In this document: positions 1 to 5,031 of the stretch, in pieces
Layout: every line of letters starts with the position of its first letter
Position numbering within the stretch: position 1 is the first letter of the stretch
Origin: Crocinitomicaceae bacterium
GTDB taxonomy: Bacteria > Bacteroidota > Bacteroidia > Flavobacteriales_D > Crocinitomicaceae
Direction of reading: 5' to 3'
DNA: 5,031 bases
Assembly (NCBI GenBank): GCA_023264075.1
Contig: JALQTG010000078.1
Location: forward strand, 1-5,031
The notes under the pieces: generated by a model
What the model saw: only the letters and a program-made list of their open reading frames with translations
Told to the model about the DNA's origin: nothing
Databases searched by the model: none
Translations under genes and position numbers: made by a program

Positions 1-539
1 TCATCTTCGCAATGAGTAGCAATCAGCGTTGGAACTTCGCCAAATATTTTATTCAATGTATCTGGGGCATCTACGAGCATATTTCCCGTACTGGAACCCA
101 TAAATACTTTCACACCACAAACTTCTTGTGGATTTGTTTTAAGTACCTCTTCAATATTATCATTGGAAGCACCCATAAAAAAACTATAATTCGCCAAACT
201 CACTTGAGCTGCGCGATCATACTTATCTTGCAATAATTCTTGCGTCAATGCATTCGGAACGGTGTTCGGCATCTCCATAAAGGTAGTGATTCCTCCAGCT
301 ACAGCTGCCCTGCTCTCTGTATACAAATCTCCCTTATGGGTCAATCCAGGCTCACGAAAATGAACTTGGTCATCTATACTTCCTGGCACTACATACATGC
401 CCTCCGCATTAATTTCTGTCGCCGAAGAATCAGCTAATCCACTTCCGATTTTTTCAATCCATTGTCCATTAATGAGAACGTCTGCGTGAAGAAGTCTCCC
501 TTCATTCACAATGATTCCCCCTTTGATCAAGTATTTCAT
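1..539 (-). CDS. pyrC: Dihydroorotase, N-terminal 179 residues (3' end outside the window)
   Basis: This is the start of a cytoplasmic amidohydrolase-superfamily enzyme that interconverts carbamoyl aspartate and dihydroorotate, the third step of pyrimidine synthesis. A short beta-strand domain (residues 1-50) leads into VPGSIDDQVHFREPG (51-65), the dihydroorotase signature. MPNT (90-93) follows, then GVKVFMGSSTG (142-152) with K144 at the position of the carboxylated lysine in related amidohydrolases, and THCED (175-179) with a metal-ligand candidate, H176. The first histidine of the usual HxH metal motif is glutamine (Q58, codon caa at 368-366), while H60 is kept. The family is usually about 420-450 residues, so somewhat under half is visible. 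The ATG at 539-537 lies 7 bases after the stop of the glycosyltransferase gene, so the two are probably co-transcribed. No Shine-Dalgarno is visible. Allantoinase or dihydropyrimidinase is an alternative, but the HFREPGLTHKG context favours dihydroorotase. Confidence 0.93.
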   Translation of the reverse strand, partial: MKYLIKGGIIVNEGRLLHADVLINGQWIEKIGSGLADSSATEINAEGMYVVPGSIDDQVHFREPGLTHKGDLYTESRAAVAGGITTFMEMPNTVPNALTQELLQDKYDRAAQVSLANYSFFMGASNDNIEEVLKTNPQEVCGVKVFMGSSTGNMLVDAPDTLNKIFGEVPTLIATHCED

Positions 540-546
540 ACTGCCA

Positions 547-1260
547 TTAAAGTTTCATACTGCGCATTTTCCAAACTCCAAAAATGGCTTCTTTGAAAAT
601 CCCTGTACTCATTTTTGATTCTCCATACTGGCGGTCAATAAAGGTAATTGGTACTTCAATGATTTTTAATCGGTGCTTACGAACGCCATATTTCATAAAA
701 ATCTGGAACGCATATCCTTTGAAAGGTATTTCGGAATAGTTCACTTTCTGCAGGGCTTCTGCCGTGTAACATTTGAAGCCTGCCGTAGTATCTTTAATTC
801 CAATCCACAGAATCATGCGTACATAAATAGAGGCAAAGTAGGACATCAACACACGAGAAACAGGCCAGTTCTTTATTTTTCCTCCTTTGCAATAACGCGA
901 ACCTATTGCCAGTTTCGCACCACCTTCAGCACATGCTGCATACAACCGGATGAGGTCGTCAGGGTTGTGCGAAAAATCACAATCCATTTCAAAAATATAC
1001 TGGTAATTATGCTCAAGCGACCAATCAAAACCCCTGATATAAGCGGTTCCCAAACCTAACTTGCCTTCACGTTGAATAAGGTGAAGTCTTCCAGGATAAA
1101 CGGTTTGAAGTTCTTTTACTTTTTCCGCAGTACCATCAGGCGAGTTATCATCTACCACCAACAAATGAAATTCTTTTTCATACGAAAAGACTTGATGAAC
1201 CATCTTTTCAATGTTCTCCATTTCATTATAGGTAGGGATAATTACAACGCTGTCCGACAC
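547..1260 (-). CDS. Family 2 glycosyltransferase, polyprenol-phosphate mannosyl/glucosyl synthase type
   Basis: This 237-residue protein probably transfers a hexose from a nucleotide sugar (GDP-mannose in the best-known relatives) to a polyprenyl phosphate at the cytoplasmic membrane face, making a lipid-linked sugar donor. The GT-A motifs are in order: VVIIPTYNE (5-13), VVDDNSPDGTAE (35-46), REGKLGLGTAYIRGF (64-78), the metal-binding EMDCDFSHNP (91-100, DxD at 93-95), GSRY (120-123), DTTAGFKCY (157-165) and a late DRQYGESKMS (209-218). Length and motifs match the soluble, single-domain DPM1-like class; there is no C-terminal membrane domain. The start is GTG (1260-1258): no ATG, GTG or TTG lies in frame upstream before the previous gene's stop, and the next internal Met falls inside the YNE motif. 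Dihydroorotase follows after 7 bases; as I recall, this pairing is common in Flavobacteriia. The sugar (mannose or glucose) cannot be told from sequence. Confidence 0.92.
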   Translation of the reverse strand: MSDSVVIIPTYNEMENIEKMVHQVFSYEKEFHLLVVDDNSPDGTAEKVKELQTVYPGRLHLIQREGKLGLGTAYIRGFDWSLEHNYQYIFEMDCDFSHNPDDLIRLYAACAEGGAKLAIGSRYCKGGKIKNWPVSRVLMSYFASIYVRMILWIGIKDTTAGFKCYTAEALQKVNYSEIPFKGYAFQIFMKYGVRKHRLKIIEVPITFIDRQYGESKMSTGIFKEAIFGVWKMRSMKL

Positions 1261-1313
1261 TAGAATTATTCTTAAGATTGCTAATTTACTTAAATTGTGT
1301 TTATGCGAAGTAG

Positions 1314-1321
1314 CAAAGTGA
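1314..1321 (-). promoter_or_regulatory. Weak candidate -7 box upstream of the glycosyltransferase gene
   Basis: The 97-nt gap between the YD-repeat gene and the glycosyltransferase is AT-rich, and it is the only place in this half of the window where a new promoter would fit. On the minus strand TCACTTTG matches the Bacteroidota -7 consensus TAnnTTTG at all but the second base. A T-rich stretch (TTTTC) lies about 20 bases upstream, but there is no clean TTG at the -33 position. The match is short and could be chance. It sits about 53 bases before the GTG start. Confidence 0.22.
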
Positions 1322-1359
1322 ATATTTTGTGTTTTTTTTAGAAAAGCTACGAAGACTTC

Positions 1360-2346
1360 CTAATCCTCTTGTAAAATCACCTCTCCTTTATTAAAAAAAG
1401 TATAGTTGTCCAGGCTCAAAATGGTAATGTAGTTGGTTGAGATTTCGCGTGTCAGAATGTAATTCAGAAGTGCTGTTTCACGGTGATATATCACTTGAAA
1501 CTCGGTTGTATGAAACCCATTCTTATAATACTGCTGACTCAATAAATTTCCAAAATTATCGTATTCATAAGTGAATAATCTGGAAGAGCTACCTGTTTGA
1601 TTTGAGGTGATTAAGAGACTATCCAATAAGCCTTTTTCATTGTAAAAATAGTTTGTTTGTTTAATCCCAGATGTACGTCTTAACCGATCCATCTTTTCAA
1701 TTAAAAAACCATCTTCATCGAAATAACTAATTTCTTCTTTATAAGGTTGGTCATAGCTATTGTAAACAATGCGTTTTTCTTGACCTGGATAAGTTTCATA
1801 ACGAGAGGTTTCATAAGACACTACAAACTCATCTCCCAACTCAAAACCAATGCTACTTTTATTCTGGTTGAGGTTCCGCCGAAATTCTTCGCGAACAACA
1901 CGTTGCAATGAGTCATACGAATAATGTGTTGCATAAAACCCGTATTGATCGGCAGTGCGAATTACGGAAACATTTCCGAGCATGTCATACTCCCAATAAG
2001 TAACAATAGTATCTCGTCCTTTTTCGGCTTGAATGGTCTCATATGTCTTAATTATTCGACCTTCAGGATCAAAAAAATACTTCCGCTCTAATTCAGTAGT
2101 ACGTAAAATATCATTAACCTTTTTACCTGTAAATTTTCCAGAAATTGTTTGAATCCTATTTTGCTTGATGACTTGGGCATTGAAAAATGGTCGATCAGTA
2201 AATGCTTCTCCAGTCTTGTTGTTCAAGATTTGTGTTTCACCCTGCAGATGAACCAAGAATAGGGTTATGAAAAGCAAAAAGTTGGTTGCCGTATCTGCAA
2301 CCAACTTTCTACTTTCAGCATTATAATAATCGATTCTCTTTCTCAT
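1360..2346 (-). CDS. Predicted secreted YD-repeat-like protein of unknown function
   Basis: I do not recognise this 328-residue protein as a named family. A basic start (MRKR, later SRK) and a hydrophobic run FLLFITLFLVHL (23-34) ending in QGETQ look like a signal peptide, with possible cleavage near residue 36, so export to the periplasm or surface is inferred. The rest carries degenerate tyrosine- and aspartate-rich repeats of the RHS/YD kind: YFFDPEGRIIK (90-100), YWEYDMLGNVSVIR (117-130), YSYDSLQRVVRE (142-153), YFDEDGFLIEK (208-218), YFYNEKGLLDS (233-243) and YEYDNFGNLLS (260-270). In known proteins such repeats form beta-strand wraps. There is no toxin domain or RHS core, and no C-terminal sorting domain is evident. 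The ATG overlaps the yqeY stop as ATGA, suggesting translational coupling. The 21 residues before the hydrophobic run are long for a signal n-region, and a terminator-like hairpin lies within their codons, so the start is less certain than the reading frame. Confidence 0.75.
   Translation of the reverse strand: MRKRIDYYNAESRKLVADTATNFLLFITLFLVHLQGETQILNNKTGEAFTDRPFFNAQVIKQNRIQTISGKFTGKKVNDILRTTELERKYFFDPEGRIIKTYETIQAEKGRDTIVTYWEYDMLGNVSVIRTADQYGFYATHYSYDSLQRVVREEFRRNLNQNKSSIGFELGDEFVVSYETSRYETYPGQEKRIVYNSYDQPYKEEISYFDEDGFLIEKMDRLRRTSGIKQTNYFYNEKGLLDSLLITSNQTGSSSRLFTYEYDNFGNLLSQQYYKNGFHTTEFQVIYHRETALLNYILTREISTNYITILSLDNYTFFNKGEVILQED
2270..2308 (-). terminator. Terminator-like hairpin inside the start of the YD-repeat gene
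   Basis: Read on the minus strand, a perfect 12-bp stem (AAAGTTGGTTGC pairing with GCAACCAACTTT, positions 2308-2297 and 2289-2278) encloses a 7-base loop. It runs into TTTTTGCTTTT (2280-2270, sharing three Ts with the stem). This has the form of a rho-independent terminator. It begins 35 bases after the yqeY stop, where the end of an ftsZ-yqeY transcript would be expected. It also lies within codons 13-26 of the next open frame, so it may act as a partial terminator or attenuator, or be a coding coincidence. In the plus direction the T run after the stem is much weaker. Confidence 0.6.
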
Positions 2347-2795
2347 AAATTGTTTAGCAATGCTTTCACCATATCTGCTATGGCTTTTCCATCCGCTTTT
2401 CCAGCCAGTTTTTTGGTGACAGTTCCCATTACCTTCCCCATATCTTGAGGACCAGAAGCACCAACTGCGGCAATTACCGCTGCTACTTCAGCCTTCACTT
2501 CCTCCTCGGAGAGCATTTTTGGCATGTATGCCTCAATGATCTGCGCTTGGAACAACTCGTCTTTGGCCAAGTCCTCTCTTCCTTGTTCTACGTAAATCGC
2601 GTATGCATCCATACGTTGTTTGTGCATTTTCAAGATGATTTTGTTTTCGGTTGCTTCCGAAATCCCTTCTCCTGAGCCAGAAGTCGCCTCCAAAAGAAGT
2701 TTTGACTTAATATCACGAAGGGCTTCTAACTTTTCTTTTTCACGGGCCTTCATGGCCTCTTTGATATCGTTATTAATTTGTTCTGTTAGTGCCAT
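2343..2795 (-). CDS. yqeY: GatB/YqeY domain-containing protein
   Basis: This 150-residue protein matches the YqeY family in length and layout. An N-terminal helical half (LTEQINNDIKEAMKAREKEKLEALRDIKS, residues 3-31, with KMHKQRMDAYAIYVEQGREDLA around 56-77) is followed by the family hallmark EAYMPKMLSEEEV (88-100). The C-terminal helical domain contains GPQDMGKVMGTVTKKLAGKADGKAI (115-139) and resembles the tail domain of GatB, the tRNA-dependent amidotransferase subunit that contacts tRNA. Its own biochemical role is not established; binding to tRNA or an amidotransferase-like partner is inferred from homology. It is cytoplasmic, with no signal peptide. The ATG follows the ftsZ stop after a single base (TAATATG), with A at -3 and -6, so it is almost certainly co-transcribed with ftsZ and translated by re-initiation. 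Its own stop overlaps the next gene's ATG. Confidence 0.95.
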   Translation of the reverse strand: MALTEQINNDIKEAMKAREKEKLEALRDIKSKLLLEATSGSGEGISEATENKIILKMHKQRMDAYAIYVEQGREDLAKDELFQAQIIEAYMPKMLSEEEVKAEVAAVIAAVGASGPQDMGKVMGTVTKKLAGKADGKAIADMVKALLNNL

Positions 2796-2796
2796 A

Positions 2797-4428
2797 TTAA
2801 TCTACATTATCGTGTAAGAAAGAGTTGGTACCTCTCAACGTTGTATTGTTGTCTTTATCTCCAGAAATTTCAAAGCGTGAAATGTTCTCGTCTGAAGAAT
2901 GAGGTGCATCATCCAATTGAATTTTACGTCGTTTGAACGCCGGTTCACGCTCTAATTCATCAATACCATCAGCACGCTTTAAATGAGATGTATACTCATG
3001 AATACGCTCCATTCTTTCTTGAGCGCGACGTTGTTGCTCTTCAGGCGTCAATACTGTTTTTGCAGTAACATCCTCTAAACTCGCTTCTGCCTCCATGTCA
3101 TCCTCCAAGAAATAACGCTTCACCTCTTTTTCCTCCGCTTCAGTTTCAGTTGATGTTTCCGCTTTGGCTGGCTCTTCAGCTGTTGTTGAGTCAAACAAAT
3201 CGGGGGCTTGTGTAGACTCTTCTACCTCATCCACAACCGTTCTGATTTCCCAATTGAACGTAGCATCCTCTTCTTTCTGCTCTTCATTTACAGTCACTTC
3301 CGATTCCGCAGAAGGTTCAACGTCAACGGACTTTATGTATGGCTCCTCTACTTTAGCTTCATAAGTATTAGTAGATGTTGGTTTCTCCAACTGGGTTACA
3401 ATTTCCTTTTTATGTTCGTCTTCCAACACTTGAACCTTGCGCTCTGGTGCTTTCTCAAAACCAGTAATTGGCGTTTGTTGAAAACCTGTTGCAATCAGCG
3501 TAACACTTAATGCATCTCCCAGTGTTTCGTCATATCCATGGCCCCAGATAACGTCAGCCGTAGATCCCGCTTCGTCCTGAATATAGTCTGTGATATCGGA
3601 AATCTCATCCATCAACACTTCTTGATCACCATAGGTGATGTTCAATAGGACGTATTTTGCTCCAGCGATGTCATTGTCATTTAATAACGGTGATGTTAAT
3701 GCCTCTTGAACAGCTTTGATCGCTCTGTTCTCGCCAGAAGCAATTGCAGACCCCATAATAGCAACACCAGAATCTTTCATTACAGTATTCACATCGTTAA
3801 AATCGACGTTGATTGCTCCTGTCACTGAAATCACTTCTGCGATTCCTTTCGCCGCAGTAGTGAGCACATCATCCGCTTGAGCGAAAGCGTTCCCTAACGT
3901 CAAATTCCCAGAGATTTCACGTAAACGTTCGTTATTGATAACCAACAATGTATCAACACTTTCACGCATGTTCTCAAGTCCTTCTTCTGCCTGCTGACGG
4001 CGCTTACGACCCTCAAAACTAAATGGAACAGTAACAATACCAACGGTCAAAATCCCCATTTCACGGGCAATTTTTGCTATTACCGGAGCCGCTCCAGTTC
4101 CCGTTCCACCACCCATTCCGGCAGTAACGAAAATCATTTTCGCGTTTTTCGATAAAATCTCACGAATTTCTTCGATATTTTCAATCGCAGCATTCATACC
4201 AATTTCAGGAATAGAACCAGCTCCACGGCCTTCTGTCAATGATGGTCCCAACTGAATTTTAAAAGGTACTGGGGAAATATCCAATGCTTGACGGTCAGTG
4301 TTACAAACGATAAAATCAACCCCTTTAATCCCTTGGTTATACATGTGATTAACGGCGTTGCTTCCTCCTCCTCCTACACCAATTACCTTAATAATTGAAG
4401 CTTGGTCTTTTGGCAAATCGAATTCCAT
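2797..4428 (-). CDS. ftsZ: Cell division protein FtsZ with long acidic C-terminal linker
   Basis: FtsZ is the bacterial tubulin homologue: it binds GTP, polymerises at mid-cell and organises septal wall synthesis. The GTPase core spans about residues 10-317, with VIGVGGGGSNAVNHM (15-29), CNTD (42-45), the tubulin signature GGGTGTG (106-112), PFSFEGRKR (135-143) and the T7 loop NVDFND (207-212), whose D209 and D212 supply catalytic acids to the neighbouring subunit. All catalytic features look intact. At 543 residues it is much longer than the E. coli protein (383). The excess is a low-complexity Glu/Thr/Ser-rich linker (about 318-460), a charged probably helical stretch TPEEQQRRAQERMERIHEY (461-479), a basic patch FKRRK (498-502), and the tail ending NSFLHDNVD. 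That tail differs from the proteobacterial FtsA/ZipA-binding peptide but fits what I recall for Flavobacteriia. It lies directly after ftsA, its membrane anchor. Confidence 0.98.
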   Translation of the reverse strand: MEFDLPKDQASIIKVIGVGGGGSNAVNHMYNQGIKGVDFIVCNTDRQALDISPVPFKIQLGPSLTEGRGAGSIPEIGMNAAIENIEEIREILSKNAKMIFVTAGMGGGTGTGAAPVIAKIAREMGILTVGIVTVPFSFEGRKRRQQAEEGLENMRESVDTLLVINNERLREISGNLTLGNAFAQADDVLTTAAKGIAEVISVTGAINVDFNDVNTVMKDSGVAIMGSAIASGENRAIKAVQEALTSPLLNDNDIAGAKYVLLNITYGDQEVLMDEISDITDYIQDEAGSTADVIWGHGYDETLGDALSVTLIATGFQQTPITGFEKAPERKVQVLEDEHKKEIVTQLEKPTSTNTYEAKVEEPYIKSVDVEPSAESEVTVNEEQKEEDATFNWEIRTVVDEVEESTQAPDLFDSTTAEEPAKAETSTETEAEEKEVKRYFLEDDMEAEASLEDVTAKTVLTPEEQQRRAQERMERIHEYTSHLKRADGIDELEREPAFKRRKIQLDDAPHSSDENISRFEISGDKDNNTTLRGTNSFLHDNVD

Positions 4429-4477
4429 ATTGTTGTTGTTTTATATTTATGTTTTTTACTCTTAAATTATGATGGCC
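4429..4477 (-). promoter_or_regulatory. A-rich ftsZ leader and translation start region
   Basis: The 49 bases between the ftsA stop and the ftsZ ATG are almost free of G on the coding strand close to the start and end in AACAACAACAAT. There is no Shine-Dalgarno sequence. Adenines occupy -3 and -6, the positions reported to favour initiation in Flavobacterium, where start choice depends on A-rich Kozak-like context. I infer that this leader gives a high FtsZ initiation rate from the shared ftsA transcript. A TAATTTAA sequence near the ftsA end is only a poor match to the TAnnTTTG -7 element, so I do not claim a separate promoter. Confidence 0.5.
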
Positions 4478-5031
4478 CTACACATCTTCCTCGAACCAAC
4501 TCTTACCTTTCTCTAAGATTTTGTCAAAGAAAGATCCCTTAGTTCGTTTCGAATGAGACTTAATCGCTAGCTGCGAGCGTTTTTGTTTTTCTTTTGTTTC
4601 AAATCCTTTCAAAACAAGGCCAATTCCCGTTGCGTACATAGGACTGGTTAAGGACTCTTCCGTGGAGGACTTGCCGAGGTGTTCGTTTGGATATCCAACA
4701 CGGCTGTCCATACCTGTAATGTATTCGAACAACTGAGTAATGTTTTTCAATTCGGCACCACCACCTGTTACAACGATTCCTCCAATTAAGCGTTTCTCAT
4801 ACCCAGAATTCTTTATTTCGTAATATACGTGTTCAATGATTTCTTCCATACGCGCCTGGATGATGCTAGAAAGGTTGCGAATAGAAATTTCCTTTCCTGA
4901 GAATTGATCTATGACCTCGCTTTTATCCTGATTTGATACAGCGGCATAGATGTTTAGAAGATTATTAATTTCAGGACGATTGCTAACTCCTTCAATATCT
5001 GATGGCATGTTGTGAGAATCAGATTTTGCTT
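4478..5031 (-). CDS. ftsA: Cell division protein FtsA, C-terminal part (5' end outside the window)
   Basis: FtsA is an actin-like ATPase that tethers FtsZ filaments to the cytoplasmic membrane and recruits later division proteins. Only the last 183 codons are visible. The frame stays open to the window edge at 5031, upstream of the Met at 5008-5006, so that Met is internal. Motifs include RNLSSIIQARMEEIIEHVYYEI (codons ending near 4815), the actin-fold nucleotide-binding loop GGIVVTGGGAEL (4783-4748), and YATGIGLVLKG near the end of the fold. A basic linker (KEKQKRSQLAIKSHSKRTKG) leads to the C-terminal amphipathic helix SFFDKILEKGKSWFEEDV, the membrane-targeting sequence. The gene ends with TAG 49 bases before ftsZ on the same strand, the standard dcw cluster arrangement, so joint transcription is likely. 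The N-terminal 1A/1C domains cannot be judged here. Confidence 0.96.
   Translation of the reverse strand, partial: AKSDSHNMPSDIEGVSNRPEINNLLNIYAAVSNQDKSEVIDQFSGKEISIRNLSSIIQARMEEIIEHVYYEIKNSGYEKRLIGGIVVTGGGAELKNITQLFEYITGMDSRVGYPNEHLGKSSTEESLTSPMYATGIGLVLKGFETKEKQKRSQLAIKSHSKRTKGSFFDKILEKGKSWFEEDV

Noticed and set aside
673..1059. Open frame on the plus strand opposite the glycosyltransferase.
   Set aside because: The minus-strand gene has full family motifs. The plus-strand translation shows no domain and is an antisense shadow; the same applies to plus frames at 12-437, 1072-1263, 2445-2817 and 3164-3510.
1262..1296. Small AT-rich inverted repeats (AGAAT-T-ATTCT at 1262-1272 and AATTTA-CT-TAAATT at 1283-1296) as possible operators.
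   Set aside because: They are short and made almost wholly of A and T, so chance is a sufficient explanation. No regulator gene is nearby.
1261..1362. The frame of the YD-repeat gene continues without another stop from its TAG (1362-1360) straight into the glycosyltransferase, suggesting read-through or a broken fusion.
   Set aside because: The stretch is only about 33 codons and AT-rich, and a stop-free run of that length is expected fairly often. The intervening translation resembles no domain, and both proteins look complete on their own.
3118..3370. Low-complexity Glu/Thr/Ser-rich DNA in ftsZ as a possible tandem repeat or inserted segment.
   Set aside because: No repeat unit recurs exactly, the frame is intact, and variable acidic linkers are normal in this part of FtsZ.
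1..5031. Search for an accessory system: defence genes, mobile element ends, CRISPR repeats, tRNA or attachment sites.
   Set aside because: All six genes are consistent with a single conserved chromosomal neighbourhood. No transposase, integrase, repeat array, tRNA-like fold or toxin-antitoxin pair was seen.

Overview
The window looks like an ordinary, conserved stretch of a Bacteroidota chromosome, most likely Flavobacteriales. This rests on four things: the order ftsA-ftsZ-yqeY; an FtsZ with a long acidic linker ending in NSFLHDNVD; a dihydroorotase with the IDDQVHFREPG signature; and A-rich start regions without Shine-Dalgarno sequences. A family-level placement (for example near Crocinitomicaceae) would be a guess. 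All six genes lie on the minus strand, so transcription runs from high to low coordinates. Both end genes are cut by the window edges.

Layout in the direction of transcription: the C-terminal part of ftsA (5031-4478); a 49-nt A-rich leader; full-length ftsZ (4428-2797); a one-base gap; yqeY (2795-2343). A secreted YD-repeat-like protein of unknown function follows (2346-1360), its ATG overlapping the yqeY stop as ATGA. After a 99-nt AT-rich gap comes a GTG-started family 2 glycosyltransferase resembling polyprenol-phosphate mannosyl/glucosyl synthases (1260-547). Seven bases later begins the N-terminal part of a dihydroorotase (539-1).

ftsA and ftsZ form the tail of the division and cell wall cluster: FtsA anchors FtsZ filaments to the membrane through its C-terminal helix. 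YqeY is a small GatB-tail-like protein and a common rider of this locus. The last two genes, a lipid-linked sugar synthase and a pyrimidine enzyme, form a separate close pair that probably shares a transcript.

The most unusual structure is a perfect 12-bp hairpin followed by T-rich sequence. It has the shape of an intrinsic terminator for the ftsZ-yqeY transcript, but it lies inside the signal-peptide codons of the next gene. I see no mobile element, CRISPR array, tRNA or rRNA, and no convincing new multi-gene system. No gap exceeds 100 bases.
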